This document shows, piece by piece, positions 45,684-54,970 of a DNA stretch of 64,000 bases; position 1 is the first letter of the stretch; each line of letters begins with the position of its first letter. Source of the DNA: Bog-473 sp963788125 (GTDB lineage Bacteria > Actinomycetota > Acidimicrobiia > Acidimicrobiales > RAAP-2); NCBI GenBank assembly GCA_963788125.1, contig CAWBFN010000001.1, forward strand, positions 124,001 through 188,000, written 5' to 3'. The notes beneath the pieces were generated by a model. The model ran no database searches, was not told the DNA's origin, and saw only the letters and a program-made list of their open reading frames with translations. The translations under genes and the position numbers were made by a program.

Positions 45684-46874
45684 GTGACTGCGACCAATGC
45701 CGCTGTTTACTATGACCCCTACGACCCGGAGATCCATGCGGACCCTTATCCGGTGTTCAGACGACTTCGGGATGAGGTGCCCCTCTACTACAACGAAACG
45801 TATCGTTTTTACGCTCTAAGCCGATTCGACGACGTGCAAAATGCGCTTTTGGACCACGCCACCTTCAGTTCGGCGCGGGGAGCCATCCTGGAAATGATCC
45901 AGGCGGACATCGAGATTCCTGACGGCTTGTTCATTTTCGAAGATCCACCGATTCACACGGCCTATCGAGGGGTTGTTTCGCGTGTGTTCACGCCGAAGCG
46001 AATGAATGCTCTGGAGCAGAGCGTTCGTCTTCTTTGCGTCTCGGCTCTCGACTCCGTTGTCGACGGTCGTTTTGACTTTGTGCGCGATCTCGGTGCACGC
46101 ATGCCGATGCAAGTGATTGGCATGCTGCTCGGGATCCCGGATGGCGACCTGGAGGCGGTCCGCGAACATGCCGATACGAAGGTACGCCAGGAACCCGGCC
46201 AGCCTCGCGACTTCTCCGATAGCAACTTTGCCGACGCGTTCTTCGTGGAGTATGTCGACTGGCGCGCGACGCATCCCGCCGACGACCTTATGACGGAGCT
46301 CTTGAACACCGAGTTTGAGGACTCTACGGGAACGGTTCGCCGGATGACACGAGACGAGATCCTGATTTTTGTGAATCTGCTTGCCACGGCTGGTAACGAG
46401 ACAACCAACCGACTGATCGGCTGGAGCGGAAGGGTTCTCGCGGATCATCCTGACCAACGACGGGACTTGGTCGCCGACCGTTCGCTTCTGCCCAATGCAG
46501 TCGAGGAGGTGTTGCGCTACGAGTCGCCGGCGCAGAGGATTTGCCGTTACGTGACGTGGGACGTGTCGTACTACGGAGACACGGTCCCGGGTGGAGCTGT
46601 GATGATGCTGCTCGCCGGAGCAGCCAACCGCGATCACCGCGCCTTTCCTCCAGATGGCGATCGATTCGACATCCGTCGCAAAATACGACATCACGTAGCC
46701 TTCGGCTATGGGGCGCATTTCTGCTTGGGTGCCGCGTTGGCGAGACTCGAAGCCCGGATCGCCCTCGACGAAGTGCTCAACCGCTTCCCAGATTGGTCCA
46801 TCGATTTGGACAATGCGGAACTCGGCTCGACGAACGTCAGAGGCTGGTCGTCACTACCCGTTTCTATCGGGTGA
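45684..46874 (+). CDS. cytochrome P450
   Basis: A 396-residue soluble P450, intact. The I-helix motif is LLATAGNETTNRLIGW (oxygen-activating AGNETT), the ExxR motif is in VEEVLRYESPAQR, and the heme-binding loop is FGYGAHFCLGAALARLE with the Cys ligand. It needs ferredoxin and reductase partners, which are not present in the window. It starts at GTG 45684 after GAGGAGGGAA. In the island it is the likely hydroxylating step on the ring or side chain. It is similar in layout to CYP125/142-type or CYP107-type enzymes, which cannot be told apart by eye. Confidence 0.88.
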   Translation: MTATNAAVYYDPYDPEIHADPYPVFRRLRDEVPLYYNETYRFYALSRFDDVQNALLDHATFSSARGAILEMIQADIEIPDGLFIFEDPPIHTAYRGVVSRVFTPKRMNALEQSVRLLCVSALDSVVDGRFDFVRDLGARMPMQVIGMLLGIPDGDLEAVREHADTKVRQEPGQPRDFSDSNFADAFFVEYVDWRATHPADDLMTELLNTEFEDSTGTVRRMTRDEILIFVNLLATAGNETTNRLIGWSGRVLADHPDQRRDLVADRSLLPNAVEEVLRYESPAQRICRYVTWDVSYYGDTVPGGAVMMLLAGAANRDHRAFPPDGDRFDIRRKIRHHVAFGYGAHFCLGAALARLEARIALDEVLNRFPDWSIDLDNAELGSTNVRGWSSLPVSIG

Positions 46875-47702
46875 TTTGGGCCGAGTCGATGTCGCGACCA
46901 AGGATCTTGAGGGACTAGAGCCCCGCCACGAGGTGGCGGACACCAGACGAGGGGCAGTTGCATACATGGTCGCATCTAGCGACTCGGATCTCGGCGGGAT
47001 CGATCCGGTAGAGGAATATGACGCGCTCCGATTGAAACCACCCGCGGCTGGACTCGCGCTCCGATTTACGATGCCGTGCATCGCTATCTGTCCGACTCCT
47101 GGCACCCCCCTGTCGGGAGTCGGACAGATAGCGAATGGAGAGATCGCCCTCAATAAGTCTGCGGCCGTCACGACGAGTCCATTAGGTGTACCCCGTAAGG
47201 CATGAGCAGTGATGTACTCTCATTGATCCGGATCACCGAAGACGGATAACCGTTCGAAGGGGTGCCCCACAGGCCAATCTAGAGTCCGTTCAGATCGCGA
47301 CCGACGCCGCCTGGCGTTCTGGTGGAGCATTGCTGACGAAAAGTTTCGTCGACGGGCTCATCTGGGCTGTCGGAATGCACCATGCTTGGGATCGTGCCCC
47401 TCTGGCGATGGCCTCGGTGGTGCCGCCGGTCGGCTAGGGACCACCACGCGTCAGCGAAGCCGACCCACCCGATCTGGCGATTGGTCCTCGTACACCTCGC
47501 CCCACATGGCCGGCTGTTTCGCCGCGCGCAGCGCAGGGTACAGCTTGGAGGCGAACCAACGAGGATCCGGAGCTGTTTTGCTGAGCGGGAACGAGAGGGC
47601 GAAGATGAACCGGAGTCGAGCTTGGACGGGTACAGCAGCGCTGCCTGGAACAAAATGCCGCCGCGAGGCTATGAGTAATCCTCACGTGGGAGTAATCCGA
47701 TC
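46875..47702. other. gap at the right edge of the island
   Basis: 828 bases with no supported gene. Several frames of 100-125 codons exist on both strands but read as low-complexity or Arg-rich and have no family features. The only clear structure is the perfect inverted repeat at 47082-47133. G+C rises again beyond it. Confidence 0.55.
47082..47133. repeat. perfect 18-bp inverted repeat
   Basis: Arms CGCTATCTGTCCGACTCC (47082-47099) and its exact complement (47116-47133) with a 16-base loop. No T-run follows, so it is not a standard intrinsic terminator. It could be an att site, a transposon end or a regulator site. Confidence 0.75.
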
Positions 47703-47705
47703 GTG

Positions 47706-48686
47706 ATGCCTGAGCTTCCGCTCCCGCGGGGTCCCGTGAGTACCTATCTCTTTGCCTCCCTACGGCTGGCCCGTCACCAATTGTCCGTGCCGTCTGTGCG
47801 TTCCGGAGACGCACTCGTAGACGAAGATCTCCAACTGGCGCTGTATTGCTGTTACGAATTGCACTATCGAGGCTTCAGCGGAGTGACGGGGGATTGGGAG
47901 TGGGAGCCCTCACTCATCGCCTTCCGCTCCGAACTGGAGGAGCTCTTCGAGCGGCAGCTCCGGTTGAGCCTGCCGGACTACTGGAATGTCGCGGCAGGCG
48001 AGGTACCGGAAGCCCTGTGGGATCTGAGCCAGGGAGGGGGATTCTCGCTTTCGGAGTGGCTGTCCGAGCACGGAAATCGCTTCCATGCGGAGGAGTTTGC
48101 CATCCATCGGTCGGCCTACCAGCTGAAGGAGGCTGATCCTCACAGCTGGGGGATCCCCCGGCTCACTGGGCGGGCGAAAGCCGCCATGGTCATGATTCAG
48201 TCGGACGAGTACGGCAATGGCAAGCCCAGGGAGATGCACTCATCGCTGTTTGCAGATGCGATGTCGGCTCTGGGGCTCGACCCCACCTACGGCACGTACA
48301 TCGACCTTCTCCCTGCCGTCACGCTGGCTACGACGAATCTGATCTCGATGTTTGGCCTCCACCGTCGTCTCCGAGGTGCGCTGGTCGGACATTTGGCGAG
48401 CTTCGAGATGAATTCGGTGGGCCCGATGGGCCGCTACAGCTCGTGGCTCGAATCGCTCGGCGTGCCGATCGATGGCCGCCGATTCTATGACGTTCACGTC
48501 GAAGCTGACGAGGTGCACCAGTACGTTGCGGTAAACGAATTAGTCGGCGGGCTGCTTGAGGATGAGCCCGATCAAGCAGCTGCGGTGATGTTCGGGGCGA
48601 GAGCCGCTGCGCTCGTCGAATCGGCTTTCGCTGGACATGTCGTGTCCGCGTGGAAGAGCGATCGAAGTTCGCTGTGGACAGCGTGA
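47706..48686 (+). CDS. iron-containing redox enzyme (haem-oxygenase-like fold)
   Basis: A 327-residue protein of the haem-oxygenase-like diiron family. The candidate ligands are spread as expected: Glu52 and His54 (YELHYRGF), Glu169 and His179 (SDEYGNGKPREMHSSLF), Glu235, and His265/Asp269/His272 (FYDVHVEADEVHQY). Numbers count from the upstream GTG at 47703; the ATG at 47706 is used here. Homologues carry out N-oxygenation or oxidative cleavage, as in UndA or SznF. The next gene is a methyltransferase overlapping by 4 bases. The particular reaction is unknown. Confidence 0.83.
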   Translation: MPELPLPRGPVSTYLFASLRLARHQLSVPSVRSGDALVDEDLQLALYCCYELHYRGFSGVTGDWEWEPSLIAFRSELEELFERQLRLSLPDYWNVAAGEVPEALWDLSQGGGFSLSEWLSEHGNRFHAEEFAIHRSAYQLKEADPHSWGIPRLTGRAKAAMVMIQSDEYGNGKPREMHSSLFADAMSALGLDPTYGTYIDLLPAVTLATTNLISMFGLHRRLRGALVGHLASFEMNSVGPMGRYSSWLESLGVPIDGRRFYDVHVEADEVHQYVAVNELVGGLLEDEPDQAAAVMFGARAAALVESAFAGHVVSAWKSDRSSLWTA

Positions 48687-49423
48687 ACGACGAATCCCCT
48701 GACGTCGCGGCGTACGGTGTCCGTCTGGCCGACGACTATGACGCCATTTACGGGGGAGTCTTCGATACCGAAGGTGCCGTCGACCTCCTGGTCGACCTGG
48801 CCGATGGTGGACGGGTGCTCGAATTCGGGGTGGGCACTGGTCGGATCGCCCTTCCCTTAGCCGAGCGATCCCTTGAGGTGTGGGGGGTGGACGGATCGCC
48901 TGGAATGCTCGACCGCCTGCGAGAGAAGCCGGGTGGCGAGAAAGTCACCACGTTGTGCGGCGATTTTGCTTCCGTCAGCGCTGAGGGAAAATTCGATCTC
49001 GTCTTGTTGTTGGTCAACACGATTTACGCCATGCCGACTCAGGAAGATCAGATCACTTGCTTTGCCAATGCCGCCCGGCATCTCGCACCAGGAGGGCGTT
49101 TCGTGGTCGAGGCATGGGTTCCCGACCCGCCCCGGGGTGACGCCCTCGGCCTTCGGGCGCGTCGGCTCGGTCGGGGCTTCGCCGGCTTGGTCATCGAGGA
49201 TCACGACGCGGCCCGCCAGATACTGGCGACCACTCAGATCGTCATCAACGAGTCTGGCCAGACACGGAGCTTTCCCGTCGTGCATCGCTATGCCTGGCCC
49301 GCCGAACTCGATCTCATGGCGCGTCTCAATGGAATGACGCTTGAGAATCGCTGGGGTGACTGGCATCGTCGGCCCTTTGACGCGCGCAGTACTGACCACA
49401 TCTCAGTGTGGCGCGCTCGCTAA
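48683..49423 (+). CDS. class I SAM-dependent methyltransferase
   Basis: A 246-residue methyltransferase. Motif I is VLEFGVGTGRIALPLAE, motif II is VDGSPGMLDRL, and the post-I acidic region is GDFASVSAEGKFDLVLLLVN. The start at GTG 48683 is chosen because it overlaps the stop of the diiron-protein gene (GTGA); an earlier in-frame GTG at 48650 is possible. Coupling suggests that the methyltransferase acts on the product of the diiron enzyme, as in small-molecule pathways. The substrate is not known. Confidence 0.82.
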   Translation: MNDESPDVAAYGVRLADDYDAIYGGVFDTEGAVDLLVDLADGGRVLEFGVGTGRIALPLAERSLEVWGVDGSPGMLDRLREKPGGEKVTTLCGDFASVSAEGKFDLVLLLVNTIYAMPTQEDQITCFANAARHLAPGGRFVVEAWVPDPPRGDALGLRARRLGRGFAGLVIEDHDAARQILATTQIVINESGQTRSFPVVHRYAWPAELDLMARLNGMTLENRWGDWHRRPFDARSTDHISVWRAR

Positions 49424-49486
49424 ATACGTTCTCGTTGGCGGGATCAATGGCAGGTTGCGCCGAACGAAGAATACAAAGGAGAAGGA

Positions 49487-49726
49487 ATGAGTACTCAAGA
49501 GCCAAGGCAAGATCCCCAGGACAAAGCCTTTGGAGCAGCGGCCAGCCGAGACCAGGAGATCGTCGACCACCTCGCAGAACAAGGTGTTACCGAAAACGAG
49601 TTGCCCGACGAACCGGCCCGTCACCCTCGCGCCGGTGGCAAGGCTGAACCAGCCGATACCTCAGGGGAAAATGAAACGGGCGAAGGAAGGGCTAGGCAAA
49701 ACCGGGAGGAAGATCCACCGGCCTGA
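49487..49726 (+). CDS. small hydrophilic hypothetical protein
   Basis: A 79-residue acidic protein, rich in Glu, Asp, Gln and Pro and lacking hydrophobic segments, so probably disordered (QEPRQDPQDKAFGAAASRD, TSGENETGEGRA). A strong GAGAAGGA ribosome site precedes ATG 49487. It follows the methyltransferase by 63 bases on the same strand. No family is recognised, and its being a real gene rests on the start signal and composition. Confidence 0.5.
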   Translation: MSTQEPRQDPQDKAFGAAASRDQEIVDHLAEQGVTENELPDEPARHPRAGGKAEPADTSGENETGEGRARQNREEDPPA

Positions 49727-49777
49727 CCATGGTGTAGACAGCCGTGTCGGGAGGAGTCGGGCGAAGGACCTCCGGAT

Positions 49778-51511
49778 TCATTCCCGGCCGAGCTGGCGCA
49801 GGTTCGTCTTGGCCAGCTCGACGATCTCGTCGGTTCCGCCCGAGAGGATTGTTCTCAGGGCGAAGAGGCTGAATCCCTTGGCCTGCTCCATGGTGATCTT
49901 GGGCGGTATGGACAGCTCCTGGCGGGCGACTCGGACATCGACCAGGGCGGGACCGTCGTGGTCGAACGCGGCCTGCAGCGCTCCTTCGAGCTCGTCGGCC
50001 TTTTCCACGCTCGTAGCGAACAGACCGACTGCTTGGGCGATGCCGGCAAAGTCCGGGTTGTCCAGATCGGTCCCGTAGTTCACGATGCCGGCCGCCTTCA
50101 TCTCCAGCTCCACGAACGACAACGCGCCGTTGTTGAACACGATCACCTTGACCGGGAGGTGCATCTGGCGGAGCGTGATCAGCTCACCGAGCAGCATGGC
50201 CAGGCCTCCGTCACCGGACAACGTCACCACCTGGCGTCCGGGCTGGCTGGCTTGGGCTCCGAGGCCCTGGGGGAGGGCGTTGGCCATGCTGCCATGGTTG
50301 AACGACCCGATCAGCCGTCGCCTGCCGTTCATGTGGAGGTACCGGGCGGCCCAGATCGTCGGGTTACCGACATCGGCGAGGAAGATGGCGTCGTCGGCCG
50401 CCAGTCGGTCGATGGTGGCGGCCACGAACTGCGGGTGCAGCGGGGACGTGGTGCGTCCTTCGGTGCCGAGCCGGTCAAGGTGCGCTCGGGCCCGCTCGTA
50501 GTGCGCCGTCATCCGGTCGAGGTGTTCCGTATCGGACTTGACGGTCAAGCGGGGAAGGAGGGCAGCGACCGTGTCCTTGACCGTACCGACCAGGGGCACA
50601 TGGACAGGGACCCGCCGGCCGATTTGTTCGCCCCGCACGTCGACCTGAATTACGGGGACCCCCTCGGGATAGAACGACCGGTAGGGAAAGTCGGTGCCGA
50701 GCATCAGCAGGGCGTCGCAGTGCTCCATCGCCCGGTATCCCGAGCTGAAGCCGATCAGCCCGGTCATGCCCACGTCGTAGGGATTGTCGTACTCCACGAA
50801 CTCCTTCCCGCGCAGCGCATGCAGCACGGGAGCCTTCAGGGTGGCGGCGATCGAGATCAGCTGGTCATGAGCGCCGGCACACCCGGCACCAGCCAATATT
50901 GTGACTTGGCCTGATCGGTTGAGAATCTCGGCGGCAGCAGCCAACGAGTTCTCATCAGGCCTGATAACCGACTCGGTCTTGAGGACGGGCCGCAACTTCC
51001 AGCCCGATGGGCTGTCGCTCAAGAACACCTCGCCGGGAATAACGATCACCGCGACGCCGCGCTGCTCGAGGGCGGCGCGCATGGCCATTTCCAGCACCCG
51101 CGGGAACTGCTCGGGGATGCTCACCAGCTCTCTGTAGACGCTGCATTCCCGGAAGAGCTCTTGGGGGTGCGTCTCTTGGAAGTAGTCGCCGCCGATTTCC
51201 TCACGCGGGATATGAGCTGCGATCGCCAACACCGGCACCCGGCTGCGATTGGCGTCGAACAGACCGTTGATGAGGTGAAGATTTCCCGGTCCGCAGCTCG
51301 CCGCCACTACGGCCAGCTCGCCGGTGATCGCCGCCTCACCCGCGGCAGCAAATGCCGCCGCTTCTTCATGGCGGACGTGCTCCCACGTGAAGCTGCCGTC
51401 GCGGCGCAGCGCGTCGGTAAAGCCGTTCAGCGAGTCGCCCGGGAGCCCGTAGATACGACGCACTCCGGAAGCCTTCAGGGTGGCAACGATGTTGTCGGCG
51501 ACGGTTGGCAT
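49778..51511 (-). CDS. poxB: ThDP-dependent pyruvate dehydrogenase/oxidase
   Basis: A 577-residue ThDP-dependent enzyme of the PoxB/acetolactate-synthase family. The ThDP glutamate region is VRHEEAAAFAAAGEAAITGE, the FAD-binding middle domain includes GRRVPVHVPLVGTVKDTV, and the ThDP motif is LSGDGGLAMLLGELITLR with NNG. The C-terminal region matches PoxB-type enzymes, which oxidise pyruvate to acetate and CO2 at the membrane with quinone. Acetolactate synthase is less likely from these motifs. It is intact. The leader, 85-195 bases upstream, contains the repeated block. Confidence 0.83.
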   Translation of the reverse strand: MPTVADNIVATLKASGVRRIYGLPGDSLNGFTDALRRDGSFTWEHVRHEEAAAFAAAGEAAITGELAVVAASCGPGNLHLINGLFDANRSRVPVLAIAAHIPREEIGGDYFQETHPQELFRECSVYRELVSIPEQFPRVLEMAMRAALEQRGVAVIVIPGEVFLSDSPSGWKLRPVLKTESVIRPDENSLAAAAEILNRSGQVTILAGAGCAGAHDQLISIAATLKAPVLHALRGKEFVEYDNPYDVGMTGLIGFSSGYRAMEHCDALLMLGTDFPYRSFYPEGVPVIQVDVRGEQIGRRVPVHVPLVGTVKDTVAALLPRLTVKSDTEHLDRMTAHYERARAHLDRLGTEGRTTSPLHPQFVAATIDRLAADDAIFLADVGNPTIWAARYLHMNGRRRLIGSFNHGSMANALPQGLGAQASQPGRQVVTLSGDGGLAMLLGELITLRQMHLPVKVIVFNNGALSFVELEMKAAGIVNYGTDLDNPDFAGIAQAVGLFATSVEKADELEGALQAAFDHDGPALVDVRVARQELSIPPKITMEQAKGFSLFALRTILSGGTDEIVELAKTNLRQLGRE

Positions 51512-51598
51512 GTGCAGTGCTCCTGACTCTGTGCGAGGAAGCTGGGTTGCTGGCCTCTGGGACCTAGCTTGCGGGATCAGATGTCATGCGTCCAGGGA

Positions 51599-51708
51599 AG
51601 ATCTTTTCGATTGGGTTCACCGCCGTCTCCTCCGGGGAGTCCTCTGTGAGTTACCCGAACATGGCCGGGTTTACCCGAACATGGCCGGGTTCAACCGATT
51701 GGCGTGGA
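51599..51708. repeat. dispersed direct repeat, copy 2
   Basis: Matches 19406-19496 in the same orientation, from AGATCTTTTC to GGCGTGGA, with a few substitutions and one 20-bp internal duplication. It keeps the first codons of a YihY-like gene (minus strand, MNPIEKIF), but the gene does not continue, so it is a truncated copy. Confidence 0.85.
51651..51690. repeat. 20-bp tandem duplication in copy 2
   Basis: Two perfect copies of TTACCCGAACATGGCCGGGT, 51651-51670 and 51671-51690. Each holds the imperfect dyad ACCCGAACATGGCCGGGT, present once in copy 1. Confidence 0.9.
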
Positions 51709-51760
51709 CAGACGACGGCTGCCCATAGACGACTGGACCGGGGGAGTCGTACTCCGATTA

Positions 51761-52252
51761 CTACCGGATTGTCGATCGCCGCAGACGCTTCCTCCGCTGC
51801 CACACGTGCACCGCGAGGTAGACGACGAGAGCGAGCCCAGAGTCGAGGTGCCACCGGTCAAATGGCACGGGGAGTGGAAGTTGTGTTGGCTGGCCCCGTT
51901 CCCAGTCGACGATCCCCGACACGAGGACGTTTACGGTGATGAAGAGCAGGAGGAGGTCCGAGGCGGCAAGTCGAATCCTGCGTTCGACGAACGTCCGGGC
52001 CCGGACAAGCTGGGTGGCCATGCGGGCAATGGCCCGGCGGCGCTGGACCAGATGGACGGCCACCAGGCCGACGAATACGAGGCCGACAACAGTGTGATAG
52101 TCGACCTTGACGTGCAGAAGCTGCAGCGTGCCGAGCGCGGCCGCGGCCGAGCACAGCAGACCCAGATGGACTGCCCACCGGGATCGGGCGCGCCATACAG
52201 ACCGGCGGTCGTTCAACTCCTCGAGCGATGTTCTGGCCTGCGGCACAATCAC
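51761..52252 (-). CDS. DUF4405-like small cytochrome-b-type membrane protein
   Basis: A 163-residue protein with about four transmembrane helices and conserved histidines in pairs (WAVHLGLL, HVKVDYHTVVGLVFVGLVAVH, DRWHLDSGLALVVYLAVHVW), a pattern of heme b binding. It resembles DUF4405 proteins and the cytochrome-b-like partners of flavinylated systems. It sits on the same strand as poxB, downstream of its leader, but is about 250 bases from poxB. It may take electrons for a membrane redox protein. The role is inferred from histidine spacing only. Confidence 0.65.
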   Translation of the reverse strand: MIVPQARTSLEELNDRRSVWRARSRWAVHLGLLCSAAAALGTLQLLHVKVDYHTVVGLVFVGLVAVHLVQRRRAIARMATQLVRARTFVERRIRLAASDLLLLFITVNVLVSGIVDWERGQPTQLPLPVPFDRWHLDSGLALVVYLAVHVWQRRKRLRRSTIR

Positions 52253-52363
52253 CCGACCTCACTCCGACGTTGCGTAGTCGTTCACCTGTCGAGGCGACGT
52301 AGACCGCCGAGTAGTTCGGGCAGAAGGTTTGCGGCCGCACACCACCTGCGCCACCGGGCGCTC

Positions 52364-54970
52364 CTACTCCATGGGGCGGCTGGAGATCCCCGTCGGGTCC
52401 CGTCCCGCCAGCACCCAGCCGACGACGGCGGCGGCGGCCGGCATGGCGATCACGATGAGGAACAGGTTGCCCCAGGGGATGTGGTCGATGATGTCCGACA
52501 GTCCACCTTCCAGCGCATTCGAGTGGAACCATCCGGCCAGCCCGACGTAGGCGGCCACCGTTCCGAGCAGAGCGCCGAGGAAGGCGAGGCCGCCGGCGGT
52601 GACCGCCGTCAGGGTGCGCCGGGTGCGGGAGCTGGCGCCGGTGGCGGCAAGCGTGCGCAGTTCGCTTGCCGTCTCGCTTCGGATGAGGCCGATGCTCATG
52701 CCCAGGATGCCGAGGGCGAGTGCGATGGCGAACACGGTGGCCCAGTTCACGATTTCGTGCGACGTCGGGGCGTCATTCTTCGACTCGAGGCTCAAGTTGT
52801 TGGTGGCCGCAACCGCTTGGGCGTTCGTGATCTGGGCTGAGGTGATCGGGCGGTTCGCTTGGATGATCCAGCCGTCGAGGCTGCTCTGGCCCGCAAGGTG
52901 CAGCCGGTGCAACGTGCTCTCGGTGATCAGTGTGTTCGGCGCATCCGTGCCCATGGGCAGCTTGCTCTCTTCTTGGACGACCGGGTGGGCGATGCACGAG
53001 CCGGGCGAGCAGGTGTTCGTGTTGTCTGGCCCGGGACCCCCGCCACCCGGGCCCGGGCCGTTCGAGCCGGGGCTGACCAACTGGCCGCCGCCCTTTCCAC
53101 CGCCTCCGTAGGTCAGCTGCACGCCTGAGCCCGAGAGGCCGGGGCGCGAGCTGAGGACGTCGACGTTGGACGGAACGGATGACGGATTGATGCCGTATGC
53201 TCGCAGGAGCGCCGGTGTCGCCACGTAGATCTGTCCGTCCCACTGGCGGCCTGAGCCGCTGGGGTTCTGCAGGCCGACCGAGGACGCGGGATTGTCGAGT
53301 TCTACGACGTCGCTGGCGCCGACAGCGGATGCGATGGCGTGGGCGCCGGCCTCCTGTGACGCGATGTCCTGCGGCGTCGGCGCGCTGGGATTGGGGCTGG
53401 TGCCGTTCTGGCCGTTCGGGCTCCAGACGGCGAGCTCGTTCGATGCCAGGTTCGGCCCGACGTAGTCGAACGGGTTGCTGTAGCGGGCGACGGCGACGGC
53501 GCAGATGACCACCGCGATCAGCACGCCGACGCTGATGGCCGAGAGGGCCGAGCCGGAGCGGGCCCGGTACCTCGAGAGGTCGCGCAGGGGTAGTCGGATG
53601 GCAATCGGTGCTTTCCGCCCGACGCGGGCCAGGAGCACCAAGAAGAAGGGGGAGACCAGGATGATCCCCGCGATCAGCGCGACGAAGCCGGGAATCAGCC
53701 ATACCACGCCGCCCCCGTTCCCGGCCGCGCCCGAAAGGGAAAACATGATGAATCCGATGACCAGCGCGATCACGCCAGGAACGAACGAGCGGTGGATCTG
53801 GCGCGGCGGCGCGGGGCGCCCGGCCAGGGCGCTGACCACCGGGACGCGAGTCATGGCGCGGGCGGGGTGGCCGGCGGCGAAGAAGGTGGCGACGACGGCA
53901 AGCACCATCGACACCACGATCACGGTCCACGGCAGGGCGAACACGGCGATGAGGTGATGCGCGCTCTGCTCGTTGTGTGGGCGGTAGGCGAGCCAGGCGA
54001 CCAGGCCCAGCCCGAAACCCACCACGGCGCCCACAGCGCCGACGATGACGCCGTTGGCCTCCAGCACGAGCCGGACGTTGCGGTCCGTTGCACCCATCGA
54101 TTCCAACATCCCGATGGCGCGCAGGCGGCGCTGCGCCAGCACGGTGAATCCACCGACCGATACCAGGGCGATCAGCAACATGCCGACGGTCGCCAACGCC
54201 AGCACGATGGTGTCGGGGTTGATCGTGTTGTTGGTAAGCGAGCCCGGAGTCGAAACGTTGGTCCCGATTCTGCCCGGATCCACGCCCGGTGCGTCGAAGA
54301 AGACGTCGATCGTGCTCGGGTGCGTCACCTGTCCGGGAGGAACAAGCGCGAACTCGTCGAGCAGACTCTGAGGGTTCTGCACAATGCCGACGACGAGTTT
54401 GCCGTCTGTGGACCAGGTGTCGCCCACTCTGAGGTTGAGCTCGGACGCCAGCCCAGGGGTAAGTGCGATCTGGTCCGGTCCGGACGGGTAGTGCCCTGAG
54501 AGCAATTGCAGCATCGGGCCGCCGTAGGGGCCGTGCGGGTCTTGGGAGCGAAGGTCGTAGGTCTGGGTGCTGCCGGGGACATGGAATACCTCGTTCTCAA
54601 TCACCTGGACCGTCCCGAAACGGTGCGTCAGCGCGGCGATCTGGGCATTCACCGACTGCAGATTGAGCGTGTGGGACTGCTTCGCGTTCGATGAGCTGGT
54701 CGCGTGCGAGGAGCTCGTGTAGGTGGCCAGGTCGTCGGCCGTGCCGTAGCCGGCGTTAACCGGTGGCGGGGTATTGACCGCGACGGCCGATCCGACCACG
54801 ACGGCGGCCACGGCGACGATGACGAGGAGCAGGATCAGCAGCTGTTGACGCCACTCGCGCTTGAAGAGGCGCCAGGCCCATCGGATCATGGCCCGGCGAG
54901 CCGGGACGCCGCCGGTGCTCGGTGCTGGGGCCGACCCGGTGACCGGCCGCTCGAGGATGCCGACGCTCAC
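52364..54970 (-). CDS. FtsX-like ABC transporter permease
   Basis: An 868-residue permease with two FtsX-type domains: transmembrane helices at about residues 25-75, 250-400 and 430-500, and a large extracytoplasmic insert (rich in Gly, Pro, Ser and Asn, including GGGGKGGGQ) before the C-terminal three-helix set. The start at GTG 54970 overlaps the stop of the ATPase gene (GTGA). These exporters often move lipids or peptides, or act as mechanosensitive MacB-type machines. The Gly-rich insert is unusually long. The partner ATPase is the next gene upstream. Confidence 0.85.
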   Translation of the reverse strand: MSVGILERPVTGSAPAPSTGGVPARRAMIRWAWRLFKREWRQQLLILLLVIVAVAAVVVGSAVAVNTPPPVNAGYGTADDLATYTSSSHATSSSNAKQSHTLNLQSVNAQIAALTHRFGTVQVIENEVFHVPGSTQTYDLRSQDPHGPYGGPMLQLLSGHYPSGPDQIALTPGLASELNLRVGDTWSTDGKLVVGIVQNPQSLLDEFALVPPGQVTHPSTIDVFFDAPGVDPGRIGTNVSTPGSLTNNTINPDTIVLALATVGMLLIALVSVGGFTVLAQRRLRAIGMLESMGATDRNVRLVLEANGVIVGAVGAVVGFGLGLVAWLAYRPHNEQSAHHLIAVFALPWTVIVVSMVLAVVATFFAAGHPARAMTRVPVVSALAGRPAPPRQIHRSFVPGVIALVIGFIMFSLSGAAGNGGGVVWLIPGFVALIAGIILVSPFFLVLLARVGRKAPIAIRLPLRDLSRYRARSGSALSAISVGVLIAVVICAVAVARYSNPFDYVGPNLASNELAVWSPNGQNGTSPNPSAPTPQDIASQEAGAHAIASAVGASDVVELDNPASSVGLQNPSGSGRQWDGQIYVATPALLRAYGINPSSVPSNVDVLSSRPGLSGSGVQLTYGGGGKGGGQLVSPGSNGPGPGGGGPGPDNTNTCSPGSCIAHPVVQEESKLPMGTDAPNTLITESTLHRLHLAGQSSLDGWIIQANRPITSAQITNAQAVAATNNLSLESKNDAPTSHEIVNWATVFAIALALGILGMSIGLIRSETASELRTLAATGASSRTRRTLTAVTAGGLAFLGALLGTVAAYVGLAGWFHSNALEGGLSDIIDHIPWGNLFLIVIAMPAAAAVVGWVLAGRDPTGISSRPME

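Noticed and set aside
46708..47205. A 165-codon plus-strand frame overlapping the P450 end
   Set aside because: It begins inside the P450 gene in another frame, has no ribosome site, and spans the 18-bp inverted repeat.
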